Positions 20,215 through 30,673 are shown, counted from the stretch's first letter. The stretch is 64,000 nucleotides of DNA from Prionace glauca (GCA_037974335.1 CM075760.1:40154603-40218602), one strand, 5' to 3'. Program-made: numbers and translations. Notes: generated by a model from the letters alone, not told the origin.

Positions 20215-20785
20215 AGTCTGAAAGCGCAGTAATAGCGGCCAGCGTCAGTCAGCTGCAGGCTCGAGATGGTTAAAGTAGTTAATTTAGTCGAGGTCTGGAG
20301 ATCAAGAGAGAAACGGGGTCCAAAACCTTTCCCTTTGTCTTCTCCTGCATTCCAGGAATTTTTCCATATAATGAACTGCAAATCCTTCTGTGGCTGCTGT
20401 CTGTACCAATATAAGACATAGTCGCTTGCTGTAGTGCTGTAGGTACATCGGATAGTCACCGTTTCACCTTCTCTCCCCTCTGAAGACTGCGGCTGAGAAA
20501 CAAAATCTCCATCACTCGGATCTGTGACATGTGTTCAAAAAGAAGAAAAAAAATCTAAGTGTTGGACGTGCTGCTGAAATAATATTAACACTTTATATTC
20601 ACCGAGACATAGCTGGAGTTATGAAATAAAAACAAATGATGGTGGAAATACACAGCAGGGTCAAGAACCACCACTGGGGAGAAGCAGAGCTAAAGGTTCA
20701 GATCGCGATAACATTTAACCAGATTGGAGTCATCCTTACTGATAAGAAACAGCCCGAACACAATGCAGACAGTGAGGAACTCCAT
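20215..20785 (-). CDS. TCR V gene, intact, minus strand
   Basis: Exon 1 (20785-20740, 46 nt) encodes MEFLTVCIVFGLFLI and splices in phase 1 at GTAAGG. The V exon (20521-20215) follows CATGTCACAG and encodes PSDGDFVSQPQSS, a first cysteine in IRCTYSTTASDYVLYWYRQ, a long CDR2-FR3 (WKNSWNAGEDKGKGFGPRFS), LDLQTSTKLTTLTIS and DAGRYYCAFRL. No stop or frameshift. The ending YYCAF and the FR3 resemble the plus-strand gene at 10226-10532, so the two are diverged relatives in opposite orientation. The promoter side has a CRE-like site and a CCAAT box. Confidence 0.88.
20620..20715 (-). repeat. Dispersed repeat fragment in the V leader intron
   Basis: The minus strand contains ACCTTTAGCTCTGCTTCTCC, CTGCTGTGTATTTCCACCATC and a TTTGTTTTTATTTC end. 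It belongs to the same family as 6015-6112 and lies inside the intron 20522-20739. Confidence 0.55.
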
Positions 20786-20855
20786 GGCGGCTGCAGAGCC
20801 CGGGGCTGTGACTAACCTTTAAAACTCCGAGCACTGCCGGAACAGAATCTGTTTT

Positions 20856-20893
20856 TAACGTCACTTTCTGATCTCAAACTTCCCGTCCAATCA
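20856..20893 (-). promoter_or_regulatory. Putative promoter of the minus-strand V gene
   Basis: TGACGTTA on the minus strand (20863-20856) and ATTGG on the same strand (a CCAAT box on the plus strand at 20887-20891), about 70-105 bp upstream of the ATG at 20785. Confidence 0.5.
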
Positions 20894-21045
20894 ACAATTT
20901 ACAATCTACCCGTCATAGATTGAGATAAGGTTTCAATGAGTTTCAGTGATCAGCTGAAGCTCTTTGACCTTCACTATTATATATCTGAGACTCAGTGACT
21001 GAGGGGTACAGTGTGTGGTGAGAGGGAAGAATCAGCTTCACTGAC

Positions 21046-21127
21046 AGGGCCATAAGAGATAGCAGCATAATTAAGCCATTCGGCCCATTCGTGTCCATTC
21101 CACCATTCAATCATGGCCGATATGTTT
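21046..21127 (-). mobile_element. CR1-like LINE 3' tail fragment, minus strand
   Basis: The minus strand holds a tail-like CATGATTGAATGGTGGAATG and GGGCCGAATGG sequence ending in CTCTTATG. Confidence 0.6.
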
Positions 21128-21129
21128 AA

Positions 21130-21215
21130 AATCCCGCAGAATCAGAGAATCCCTACAGTGCACAAGGAGGCCATTCGGCCCATCGAGCCTGAACCGGCCC
21201 AAACCGGAACCGGAC
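21130..21215 (-). mobile_element. SINE 3' tail fragment, minus strand
   Basis: On the minus strand: GGCTCGATGGGCCGAATGGCC, then TGCACTGTAGGGATTCTCTG, the tail of the local tRNA-derived SINEs. Confidence 0.65.
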
Positions 21216-21219
21216 ACTC

Positions 21220-22872
21220 CAAGGTCTTAATGACATTACTGTTACTAGAGAGGTGGTGCTCGACAGACTGGAGGGGCTGATTGTGGACAAGTCCCCAGGA
21301 CCGGATGGATTGCATCCGAGGGTTCTGAAAGAAATGGCGGAGGTGATAGTGGATGCCTTGGTGGTTATTTTCCAGAGGTCGCTGGATTCCGGGGAAGTGC
21401 CGGAAGATTGGAAAACGGCTAATGTTACGCCGTTGTTTAAGAAGGGTGCCAGACAAAAGGCAGGGAATTATAGGCCGGTTAGTTTAACGTCTGTGGTAGG
21501 TAAAATGTTAGAATCCGTCATTAAGGAGGAAATCGCGAGGCATCTTGAGGGGAATTGCTTGATAGGGCGGACGCAACACGGTTTCATTAAAGGGAAGTCG
21601 TGTCTGACAAATTTACTGGAGTTCTATGAGGATGTGTCTAGGGCAGTGGATAGAGGAGAGCCGGTGGATGTGGTCTTTCTGGATTTTCAGAAGGCGTTTA
21701 ACAAGGTACCTCACAAGAGGTTATTGCAGAAGGTCAGGGGACATGGAGTTGGGGGTAGGGTGTTAGCGTGGATAGAGGATTGGTTGTCAAATAGGAGGCA
21801 GAGAGTGGGGGTCAATGGATGCTATTCGGATTGGCGGTTGGTGACTAGTGGGGTGCCCCAGGGGTCGGTGCTGGGGCCTCAGCTATTTACCATTTATATA
21901 GATGATCTGGAGGAGGGAACTGAGTGCAGGGTGTCGAAATTTGCTGATGACACCAAGATTGGGGGAAAGGCAAATTGTGCGGAGGGTGTGGAGAGTCTGC
22001 AGAAGGATCTAGATAGGCTGGGCGAATGGGCCAGGAAATGGCAAATGGAATTTAATGTTGGCAATGTGAGGTGGTCCACTTTGGTAGGAAGAATAGTAGG
22101 AAGGACTATTACTTACGTGGCGAAAAACTGCAGCAGGCGACGGTGCAGAGGGATCTCGGGGTCCTGGTGCATGAGTCGCAAAAACCCAGCTTGCAGGTGC
22201 AGCAGGTGGTCAGGAAGGCGAATGGGCTGCTGGCCTTCATAGCGAGGGGGATTGAATATAAAAGTAGGGAGGTCTTGCTGCAGCTGTATAGGGCATTGGT
22301 GAGGCCGCAGCTGGAGTACTGTGTGCAGTTTTGGGCGCCGCACCTGCGCAAGGATATTTTGGCCCTGGAGGGAGTGCAGAGGAGGTTTACTAGGCTGACA
22401 CCAGAGTTGAGGGGATTAAGCTATGAGGAGAGGCTGAATAAACTAGGCTTGTACTCGTTAGAGTTTAGAAGAATGAGGGGAGATCTCATTGAGACGTATA
22501 AGATGATGAATGGGATGGATAGGATAGAAGTGGAGAGACTCTTCCCGCTCAAAAAAGTCAGTAGGACTAGGGGTCACAGCCTCAAGATAATGGGGAGGCG
22601 GTTTAGAACGGAGTTGAGGAGGAACTTCTTCACTCAAAGGGTGGTGAATCTCTGGAATTCTCTGCCCGTTGAAGTGGTGGAGGCTGCCTCGCTAAATATT
22701 TTTAAGAAGCGGGTTGATGAGTTTTTGATAAGAGAAGGGATTAAGGATTATGGGGAGAGGGCGGGAAGGTGGAGCTGAGTCACGACAGATCAGCCATGAT
22801 CTTATTGAATGGCGGGGCAGGCTCGAAGGGCTAGATGGCCTACTCCTGCTCCTATTTCTTATGTTCTTATGT
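21220..22872 (+). mobile_element. CR1-like LINE, 5'-truncated, nearly intact RT
   Basis: Starts at the GGTCTTAATGACATTAC segment of ORF2. It encodes [53 protein letters not shown] (motif A, D changed to N in FDK), [15 protein letters not shown] and [10 protein letters not shown] frameshift near 22067, in the GNVRW segment (GKCEV in intact copies), moves the C-terminal part into a second frame (22071-22778) that ends normally at SRG-type LINE sequence. The 3' UTR ends with TTCTTATGTTCTTATG at 22872. Nearly identical to the 45-kb element, so young. It is flanked by two SINE tail fragments of opposite orientation. Confidence 0.92.
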
Positions 22873-22874
22873 TG

Positions 22875-23042
22875 ATTGGGTTGATTAGCCACGGTAAGTT
22901 GCTCCGTAATGTCAGGGGGATTAGAAGGTAAAGGTATGGGGTTACGGGGATAGCCCGGGACCTGGGTGGGATTGTTGTCGGTGCAGGCTCGATGGGCCAA
23001 ATGGCCTCTTCCTGCACTGTAGGGATTGTAGTCTACGATTCA
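22875..23042 (+). mobile_element. SINE 3' part
   Basis: GGTTGATTAGCCACGGTAAG, GGGATTAGAAGGTAAAGGTA, GTGCAGGCTCGATGGGCCAA and TGCACTGTAGGGATTGTAG mark the 3' half of the tRNA-derived SINE. The tRNA head is missing. Confidence 0.75.
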
Positions 23043-23119
23043 ATCCCACCCAAGCCTATTCCTGTAACGCCACATATTTACCAGGCCATCCCCCTGACTC
23101 TAGCGTCAATTTGCCATGG

Positions 23120-23450
23120 CAGGTGAAACTAGAATTAGGGGGCATAGCTCAAAGTAAAGGGAAGCAGACTTAGGACTGAGTTAAGAAGGAACTTCTTTAC
23201 AGAAAGGTTTATGAATCTGTGGAATTCACTGCCCAGTGAAGCAGTTGAGGGTGCTTCACTGAATGTTTTTTTAAGGCAAAGATAGATAAATTTTGGACGG
23301 TAAAGGTATTAACGTTTGTGGTGAGTGGGCGAGTAAGTGGAGCTGAGTCCACGAAATGATCAGCCATGGTCTTACTAAATGGTGGAGAAGGCTCGAGGGG
23401 CCAAATGGCCTGGTCCTGCTCCTGCTCTTATGTTCGTATGTCCTCATGTG
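23120..23450 (+). mobile_element. CR1-like LINE 3' fragment
   Basis: AGAATTAGGGGGCATAGC, then AAGGAACTTCTTTACAGAAA, TGGAATTCACTGCC and the GATCAGCCATGGTCTTAC tail, ending in TCTTATGTTCGTATG. Older than the copy at 21220. Confidence 0.8.
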
Positions 23451-23816
23451 TCTTATTTACCCTGAACACTCACAAATCTATCAACTGGCTTCAAAAACTA
23501 AACGATTGAACATCTACCATCGTTATGAAACAGAAGGCATTTAAGCGAATGTTGTTGATTTCACGGATTTTAATCTTTGAGATGGAAGACTAATGGGTGT
23601 TATTTAATGTTGTGATAACAGCTCCAGAGTATTTCATTTAGAGAATCGTTCGTAAGCCACAGAAACAACTATTTTGCATAGAATGACACAAGTTTAGCAC
23701 TGCAGAAATAGATCATTTTGGCTCGCTGCTCTTTATAATATTTCTTTGTTTATATTAACAGTTCACTATCTGCGTCAGATATCTGACTCAGTGAGAGGAA
23801 GTGAGATGTCTTTGCT
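23451..23816. other. 3' flank of the minus-strand V gene
   Basis: No gene or repeat is recognised. Confidence 0.3.
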
Positions 23817-23855
23817 GGTTTTTGTACGGACTAACTGTGCCTCTGTAACAGTGTG
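23817..23855 (-). other. 23-RSS of the minus-strand V gene at 23856-24293
   Basis: On the minus strand: heptamer CACACTG (23855-23849), 23-nt spacer, nonamer ACAAAAACC (23825-23817). It has the same heptamer variant as the relative at 1075-1113. Confidence 0.88.
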
Positions 23856-24293
23856 GGGATCAGCGCACAGTGATACATGGCAGAATCAGAGAAACGGACC
23901 CCGGTGATCGTCAAAGGAACTGCTTTCCTGTCTAGGTTCAAATCAGCAGAGGTCCGATATGGGAAATCTGGAGACTCTTCTCCATCCGCCGTGCCATGTA
24001 TCTTCAGTAAATATTTCGGAGCCTCCCCGGGATGTTGGATGTACCATAAAAAATTTGGGAAACTGTATTTTGTTGTGTAATTGCATTTCAGTGCTACCGT
24101 CTGTCCTTCCTGAACCGCTAATTTAGGCGGCCCCTGGGAAACTGAATCTTGCCCACTGGTTCCTGTAACAAAACACAGAATGTTTGAGATATCTACGAGT
24201 GAAAATAGCCCATAAAACACACACTGACGATTTGAGCTCAGACTCACCGGGCAGAATGGCCATTATTACCAGTAAAACACATAGGGAACTCAT
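23856..24293 (-). CDS. TCR V gene, intact, minus strand (GTSGQDSVSQ family)
   Basis: Exon 1 (24293-24248, 46 nt) encodes MSSLCVLLVIMAILP, with a phase-1 donor GTGAGT. The V exon (24162-23856, 307 nt) after TTTTGTTACAG encodes GTSGQDSVSQGPPKLAVQEG, the first cysteine in LKCNYTTKYS, LWYIQHPGEAPKYLL and DSAMYHCALIP. The frame is clean. The RFS at the start of FR3 has become RTS. It is the inverted paralogue of the gene at 637-1074: same exon sizes, the WYIQ variant, the YHC ending, the leader wording and the RSS heptamer. That indicates an inverted duplication of this V unit. Inference: joining to J by inversion or deletion, depending on which side the J cluster lies. Confidence 0.88.
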
Positions 24294-24459
24294 GGTTCCT
24301 GTTTGAACTGGAAGCAGCGACACTGTTTAAAATATATTGCTTCTTCTGGTTTATCTCAGAATGAGCTCAGCTCAGAGGCGGCTTCAATTGTTGGGAAATT
24401 GGAGGCTTTTCTCAGCACTACGATTGGCTGGTCTCCTTTAGATGAAATTAGCTGCGGAC

Positions 24460-24540
24460 TAATCACTGATCAGAGATGCCTCACAGCGCCACGTATCTGG
24501 GTTCGATTCCCAGCTCAGGTCACTATCTGTGTGAAGTCTG
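24460..24540 (+). mobile_element. SINE 5' head fragment (tRNA-like)
   Basis: ATGCCTCACAGCGCCACG, then a B-box-like GGGTTCGATTCCCAGCTC and TCACTATCTGTGTG: the tRNA-derived head only. It is not a tRNA gene, because no acceptor or anticodon arm forms. Confidence 0.65.
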
Positions 24541-25050
24541 TCGCTCAGAATGATTAGAGCTCAGCTGGGTGTTTTAATTTTATTTTCTCTCTTTGATCAG
24601 TAGGATCTGTCGCCAAGGCATCTATTCTCTGAAATAAATACAAAGCTCTGGCTACACTCTGAGCTCTTTATAGTGATGTCTTGTAGAAAGTGGTATGAGA
24701 TAATTCGCTGCTCAGCCTATTTCTGCTACACGGCGAGTGACATTAGGCCTTTCTTTCTGATTCGATATTCCGCAGGTTTCTGAGACACAAAACGTTCCGA
24801 ACAGTCTGGCCTGACAGCAATGAGAGCAGCAAACAGAAAGTATGGCCAGGGACACTACAGACACAAAGCAAGTAAAACCATGGCGTTGTCAGCAGCTGTC
24901 ACAGATGGCAGAGCGGAAATAGCGACAGTAAAGCTGCAGCAACGTGTGAACATCCTGGAGCTGCTCAGCGCTCAAGTGAATGAGAAAAGCATAACGTTGC
25001 TTGTGCGTGAAGGGAGCCGATTCAACTGACACAATTAACCTCCCTGTGGG
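24541..25050. other. Unassigned spacer
   Basis: An open frame at 24820-25029 follows directly into the LINE fragment at 25054, but I could not assign it to a domain. Confidence 0.3.
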
Positions 25051-25053
25051 TAA

Positions 25054-25493
25054 TTGAAAAAGCTGCCACTATTGTCCATCTACAAGGCACGGATCAGCAG
25101 TATAATGGAATACTCTCCACTTGCCTGGATAAGTACAGCTGAAACAACGTTCAGGAAACTCGACACAAACCACGAAAAAGCAGCCTGCTTGATTACTTCC
25201 TCTCCCATAAAACAATTACTCCAACCACCACTGACGCACAGTGGCACCGTGTGCACCATTTACAAGATGCACTGCAGCGACTCACCAAAGTTCCTTATGC
25301 ATCACAATCCAAACACAGAAACACTCCCACCCAGGCGGACAAATCCAAGGCAGCGGGCAAATGGGAACACCACCACTTGGATGTTGCACACCAAATCACT
25401 CACCAGCCTGACTTGGAAATATATGACTGTTCCTTCACCGTCCTGGGTTAAAAGCCTGGAACTCCCTCGTCAATGGCGCAGTAGGTGTACATA
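25054..25493 (+). mobile_element. Non-LTR retrotransposon fragment (RT C-terminus), second family
   Basis: LLSIYKARISSIMEYSPLAW, then a LDTNHEKAACLITSSP segment, resembles the post-RT region of LINEs outside the local CR1 group. The 3' part (TTCCTTCACCGTCCTGGGTT, AAAGCCTGGAACTCCCT, GTAGGTGTAC) is the start of a widespread elasmobranch LINE tail. The rest of that tail type is seen at 58770-58865. Confidence 0.65.
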
Positions 25494-25535
25494 GAACATA
25501 GAAACATAGGAAAACTACAACACAATTGACTCTTA
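25494..25535 (-). mobile_element. CR1-like LINE terminal units, minus strand
   Basis: ACATAGAACATAGAAACATAGG, the inverted terminal repeat units of the TTCTATG subfamily; a very short fragment. Confidence 0.5.
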
Positions 25536-25539
25536 AATC

Positions 25540-26203
25540 GGCCTCGCAGGTGGAGGAGGTGGTCAGGAAGGCGTATGGTGTACTGGCCTTCATTAATCGA
25601 GGGATTGAGTTTAGGAGTCGGGAGGTAATGCTGCAACTTTACAGGACCCTTGTCAGGCCTCATTTGGAGTACTGTGCGCAGTTCTGGTCGCCTCACTATA
25701 GGAAGGACGTGGAGGCTATTGAAAGGGTGCAGAGGAGATTTACAAGGATGTTGCCTGGACTGGGAGGCATGCCTTATGAAGATAGGTTGAGGGAGCTGGG
25801 ACTCTTTTCCCTGGAGAGGCGAAGGTTGAGAGGCGACCTGATAGAAGTTTATAAAATGTTGAGAGGAATAGATAGGGTGGACACTCAGAGGCTATTTCCC
25901 CGGGTTGAAATGGTCGCTACGAGAGGACACAGATTTAAGGTGCGGGGAGGGAAGTACAGAGGTGATGTTAGGGGTAAGTTTTTCACTCAGAGGGTGGTGA
26001 GTGAATGGAATCGGCTGCCGTCGTCGGTGGTGGAGGCGAACTCGCTGGGGTCTTTTAAAAGACTCCTGGATGAGTATATGGGGTTTAATGGGATTGGGGG
26101 TTATAGATAGGTCTATAGATTGGTGGGGTTGATGCGATCGGCGCAACTCGAGGGCCGAAGGGCCTGTTTGTGCTGTAATGTTCTATGTTCTATGTTCACA
26201 ATA
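25540..26203 (+). mobile_element. CR1-like LINE 3' fragment (TTCTATG subfamily)
   Basis: The open frame to 26110 encodes the C-terminal ORF2 region: VVRKAYGVLAFINRGIEFRS, LYRTLVRPHLEYCAQFWSPH, RRLRGDLIEVYKML, FFTQRVVSEWNRLPSSVVEA. The 3' UTR ends with TTCTATGTTCTATG. The uninterrupted frame suggests a fairly recent insertion. Confidence 0.88.
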
Positions 26204-26408
26204 CAGGCCCTTCAGCCCACAAAGTTTTGCCGAACATATCCCTACCTTAGAGATTACTCGGCTTACCTATAACCCTCTATCTTATTAAGTTCCATATACT
26301 TATCTAAAAGTCTCTTAAAAGACCCTATCGACTCCTCCTTCGTCACCGTTGCCGGCAGCCCATTCCATGCGCCCACCACTCTCTGAGTGAAAAACATACC
26401 CCTGACAT
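26204..26408 (-). mobile_element. CR1-like LINE 3' fragment, minus strand, older subfamily
   Basis: On the plus strand: CAGGCCCTTCAGCCCACAAAG, then ACCCTCTATCTTATTAAG and CCACTCTCTGAGTGAAAAAC, the reverse complement of a CR1 tail. It joins tail-to-tail with the element at 25540. Confidence 0.75.
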
Positions 26409-27252
26409 CGATCGGTTTCAATCACTCATGTTGAATTTTATTTATTTTTCTGTAGCTTTGTGAGAGTTTCTCAAGAATATTAATCTCATTGTCAAGTGCG
26501 TGACCTGTTAACACTGAACGCTTCGTTCTGAACGGTAGATTTCGTCGGGTTGTGACTTTAAATAAAATAATATACGGATTGTACAACAGCGGATTTAGGT
26601 GCAGATCCCCTGAGAGAAACAAATGCAGCCACCCGAAACATCCAAGCTAAGGAATGAAGATAAACGAATAAAAAGGCAGTGAGTGAATCAAAGGCCGATA
26701 CAATGATCGAAGGAGAGAGATGAGTAGAGAGGAACAGATGGAGAGGCGGAGAGATAAGCAAGAGAAAAGGGAATGACAGAAATGAGGCAGTGACAGGGAG
26801 ATAAATAGCGGGGGCAGACATTGAGATAAGTGGGGGAGAGACGGGAAGGAAATAGATGATGGTACGGTGAAGGGAACAGTTGCAGATATGTAGAGATAAT
26901 ACAGAGGGAGACACAAAGAGAGACAAACGAACAGATGCCAAGAGAAACAGAGATAGACAGTGACAGAAACAATCGTGTCCAACTTGAAAATCAATGGCCG
27001 AAATCCAATCAGAATTCCAGAAAGGGAAAGAAAAATAACTTAATTTAGAGCGTGATGCCAGCAGGGAGATTTCCGAGAACCCCCTAAACACCCTCAGAAT
27101 GAATCCAGTATCACTATTACATTGTGATCCTGCCCCTGTCCCTGCAGTAAACACGCACATGCAGTGAGGCAGCCCCATCTGGCGGCGATCCGAGGTAATT
27201 TATTATTTTCTGGAAAACCACCCAATTCTCAGAATACGGAAGGACGTTAGTT
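26409..27252. other. Intergenic stretch without recognised gene
   Basis: Purine-rich; the minus-strand frame of 206 codons (27178-26558) is low-complexity Ser/Leu-rich and shows no domain. Confidence 0.35.
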
Positions 27253-27669
27253 TTAAGCCAATGTTTATTTATTAGTGTGTCACAAGTCTGGACTAATAGG
27301 TTCTGAGTTTCACTTTCTCCCTGTTCCTCTCTGGTTGTCCGGCACGTTCAACTGGATTAATTTACATTGTATTAATAAAAGTATGGCAAAATATAATTTG
27401 ACATAGCGGCAGAGGGTTTGGCACTGTTGCCTCACAGCGCTGGGGATCCGGGTTCAGTCACTGTCGCTGTGGAGTCTGCGTGGGTTTCCTCCGGGTGCTC
27501 AGGTTTCCTCCCGAAGTCAGAAAGATGCGCTGGCTAGGTACATTGGTCATGCTAAATTTCCCTTAAATGTATCCGAACAGGTGCCGGAGTGAGGCGACTG
27601 AGGGATTTTCACAGTAACTTCATTGCAATGTTGATGTGACTGAAAATTTCCAGCATTAAGCCAATGTTT
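27253..27669 (+). mobile_element. SINE insertion near a V relic, with a 14-bp direct repeat
   Basis: The SINE proper is at about 27404-27645: head GCACTGTTGCCTCACAGCGC, body GGTTTCCTCCGGGTGCTCAGG and tail GGGATTTTCACAGTAACTTC, TTGCAATGTTGATGTGAC. It is of the same tail type as 2156-2451. TTAAGCCAATGTTT occurs at 27253-27266 and again at 27656-27669. It flanks the SINE plus about 140 bp of other DNA and may be a target-site duplication. Confidence 0.68.
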
Positions 27670-27740
27670 GAACGATCAGTGTCCGTTCCATGGGTTCTCT
27701 TCGCTCCAAGATATTTAATGCCTTTTCTGTTTTGTTACAG

Positions 27741-28040
27741 GGATAAACAGTGTTTCAAGATCGAACTGAACTGAGCATTCTGGAAGGACAGAGCATATTG
27801 TTGGACTGTAATTATTCGACAACTGCTTCTCAAACTATGTACTTGTACATCCACTATCCCGGACAAGCTCTGAGATATTTGATGAAGATGTATAGCTCGG
27901 GCAATACCGATAAGTCTCCAGATTTATTGGATAGTTTCATGGCTGCTTTACACAAAGGAAACAGCACTCCTTTTCCTTTAAAATCACCGGGGCTCTTTAG
28001 CCTGACAGCATCCTGTATTTTTGGGGCAGAAATTTAGCGA
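27741..28040 (+). pseudogene. TCR V relic (V exon with inactivating changes)
   Basis: After a TTTTGTTACAG acceptor, the sequence reads GINSVFQDRTELSILEGQSI, a first cysteine in LDCNYSTT, then YLYIHYPGQALRYLMKMYSS, where the FR2 tryptophan is lost. FR3 shifts frame after about HKGNSTPFPLK and the YYC motif is absent. The preceding 70 bp resembles the intron of the gene at 637 (CAGTGTCCGTTCCATGGGTT), but no leader exon is found; the SINE region upstream may have replaced it. No RSS is recognisable. It belongs to the YIQ/YIHYPG group. Confidence 0.75.
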
Positions 28041-28489
28041 AAGCCGCATAAAACCGCCAGACTGTGAGTTCCGGTTAGAGATCAGCAGAGGGCGTTCCCG
28101 CACTGATAAACAGAAACAATTATTTGGTCTCCACAGGGAGAGTCACAGAATCATAAATGAAATATCAAAACAAAACTGAACACTCAACATGAACAGCTGT
28201 GCCACAGTTGAATTTTTAACTATGCTAAATATAGAGTTATGGTTCGTTCACTCACGCACAGTCCTTTGATGATATTCCCTTGCCTGTGTGAATTACTGTA
28301 TAACACTTTCCCTATCTTGACTCCCCGTTCCGAGGTAGGTTTCCTCAAACACTCCGTTTGGTTATCTCTATACCGGAGGGAGCGATAAGGACACATTAGT
28401 AAGTTAGACAGTCTTTATTAGAGCATGTGATAGTCAACAAAAAGCTGCGATGGAAACGGAATTTGAAGAGGGAAGTGGCTAAATAGTTA
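28041..28489. other. 3' flank of the V relic, unassigned
   Basis: It contains a CAGCAGAGGGCG tract shared with the flanks at 8130 and 31605. No gene. Confidence 0.35.
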
Positions 28490-28622
28490 GCCAACCATCT
28501 CATGAAGAGGCAGCGCTCCGAAAGTTTGTGATACCAAATAAAATTGTTGGACTTTAACCTGGTATTGTGAGGCCTCTTACTGCGCCCGCCCCAGTTCAAC
28601 GCCGGCATCCCCACATCATCGA
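28490..28622 (+). mobile_element. Penelope-like element 3' end fragment
   Basis: GGCAGCGCTCCGAAAGTTTG, AAATAAAATTGTTGGACTTT, AACCTGGTATTGTGAGG and CAACGCCGGCATCCCCAC. It resembles the 3' end of the element at 30674-31352 and extends further 3'. The link to Penelope rests on that copy. Confidence 0.6.
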
Positions 28623-29396
28623 TAAATATTTGGCCAGTAAATGGAAATTTTAAAAAGGAGTAATATCGGAAGCAGATAGATGATGAGGAATAAGTGGATA
28701 AATGTTTAAGAAAGACAGGAAATAAGTAATCGGCCAAACCTCCTCACCGTGTGTTGTAAAACACTATGATTCTAAGATAATGAAGAGTTCTGTTCAGTTA
28801 GAATGACAAAAGGGAACAGAACTGATGAAAGAATTTACTCTGTTACATACAGGAAACAAGTTACATACAGGAAACAAAGAGATTTGGAAGCAGTGATGGT
28901 TCAAGTGGTCTTTGGTTTGACAAAGCCAATTGCTCAGTGGCACCGTGAATAACGTCAGATAACAACATCGTTAATAGTCCATTCGGTGACACTGCCCTTC
29001 GGCCTCACATTCAGCTCTCGCCTCTCCTTCCCCTGCTCACCATTCAGAGTCCCGACCTCGGCTACAAGTCCAGCCTAGAAATCAGACCCGGATTGATCCT
29101 CTTCTGTACCTCCATCATCATGAAGACAAACACCCGCAAATGTGTCGCCTTGTACAGATTGATGAAGTTATTCACCCCGGAGACCTGTGTGTTTGTGTGT
29201 ATTGGATCAGAAAGCAATTGAGTTTGATCCGGGAGTAATCTGAGCGCTAAATGTCACATTTCTCAACAGTGACGATCGTTAACCTCAGCGAGGGAATACA
29301 ATTCAGACCGGGGCTGTGTTGTAGTCTTAATTCTCTGTATATGTCGATAAGATGCAACACTTTTTTATACAGAACCATTGATGATGAACTTACACC
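28623..29396. other. Intergenic stretch without recognised gene
   Basis: A 13-bp tandem duplication (AAGTTACATACAGGAAACA, twice near 28848-28878) is the only feature noticed. Confidence 0.35.
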
Positions 29397-29435
29397 GGTT
29401 TTTGTATGAGGTCCGTGGGAGCCTTATTCACTGTG
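29397..29435 (-). other. 23-RSS of the minus-strand V gene at 29436-29916
   Basis: On the minus strand: heptamer CACAGTG (29435-29429), 23-nt spacer, nonamer ACAAAAACC (29405-29397). Full consensus. Confidence 0.92.
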
Positions 29436-29916
29436 GGTCTCAGAACACAGTAGTACACGGCGCTGTCTGTCATCTTCAAACCTTTCATGGACAAGTGAAA
29501 AGTGCTTTGTTTCAGGCTGAGATTCCCGCTGAAATGCTCAAATCCGGGAGCCGTGTCGTTAAACCCATAACTATCGGCTCTGAGCAGATACTGAGGAGCT
29601 CGGTGTGGATACTGGCGATACCAGAACAGGCCATAGCTTGTAGCTGAACTCGATACAGAGTAATTGCAGGATATTGCTGAATCTTCACCCTCGGCTGTTT
29701 CAACTCTTGGTTTCAACTGGGACACCGAGTCTCCGTTACTCATCTCTGAAGATAAACAGCAGACACAGAATTGGTTAGGATTAAGAGGAAGACAATAATC
29801 AAACAGCGATTGGAAAAGGAGATTACACAAGGATTGCGATGTATTTTAGGAATGTTCCAGTTTCACTGACCTGCGATCAGGGCAATAACCAGAGTTAGAA
29901 ATATTTTCACCCTCAT
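29436..29916 (-). CDS. TCR V gene, intact, minus strand
   Basis: Exon 1 (29916-29871, 46 nt) encodes MRVKIFLTLVIALIA and splices in phase 1 at GTCAGT. The V exon (29745-29436, 310 nt) after TTATCTTCAG encodes EMSNGDSVSQLKPRVETAEG, the first cysteine in ISCNYSVSSSATSYGLFWYRQ, YPHRAPQYLL, a long CDR2 with NDTAPGFEHFSG, NLSLKQSTFHLSMKGLKMT and DSAVYYCVLRP. All landmarks are present with a clean frame. It has the best RSS in the window. The upstream flank (about 30000-30500) is duplicated at about 54595-55030 without a V gene. A CCAAT box (plus-strand ATTGG at 30011-30015) lies about 95 bp upstream of the ATG. Confidence 0.9.
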
Positions 29917-30084
29917 GGTTCCAGTCTGAACTCCAGGAACAGAAACACTGATTTCTGGCTATAACCGATTTGGAATGTGAGGATTTGAAAGAGAAGGAGT
30001 ATTCCATACCATTGGCTGGGTTTGATTTCCCCTCCCATTTTATACCGGTCAATAGAAACTTTCTGAAGAAGGAGGCCGTGATGT

Positions 30085-30610
30085 TTTGTAAGTGATCACA
30101 GAACGCCCTCCTGTGGACAGTACAACAGCATCAGAAACAGACACAGAACCAAGAGCCCAGACATATACACTCCGAGAAACATAGAGACACAGAAATATCC
30201 AGTACAGCTACAATTCTGGCCAAGAGGAAACATCCACTCCACATCCACCCTGTTAACAGCTCTTACGGTTTGAAAGGTTTTAATAAAGTTACCTCTTTCT
30301 CTTCTAAACTCCAGTGGATGCAAACCCAGCATCACCATTCTTTCTTTGTAAAATAAGCTACTCATTCTGGTAATAGTTTTATAAACCTTCGAATATTTTC
30401 TAAAGCATTACCATTAGATAAGGAGGCAAGTATTGTGCACAATTCTCCAAATATGGTCTCACAAATGCCCTGTATAACGGAAACATGCCCTGCCTATTTT
30501 TTCAATACATTCCCTCATAATAAGTGATAACATTGTATGTTATTTTCTAATTAATTGCTGTACTTGCACACTAACCCCTTGTGATTTCTGGACCAGGACA
30601 GCCAAATTAA
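30085..30610 (-). mobile_element. Old CR1-like LINE fragment in a duplicated block
   Basis: The minus strand has MLGLHPLEFRRERGNFIKTF and QTVRAVNRVDVEWMFPL, a degraded CR1 tail, continuing into the RT C-terminal region to about 30605. The block from about 30085 corresponds to 54650-55070 with the same LINE relic, so LINE and flank were duplicated together. Confidence 0.68.
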
Positions 30611-30673
30611 TTTATACCTCAGAGTTTCGTGATCGCTCGCCATTTACACATTAATCTTCTTTCATTTTCAGCA

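Noticed and set aside
24460-24540. tRNA-like B box
   Set aside because: It is the head of a SINE; acceptor and anticodon arms do not form.
26558-27178. 206-codon minus-strand frame
   Set aside because: Serine/leucine-rich low-complexity reading of a purine-rich tract; no domain.
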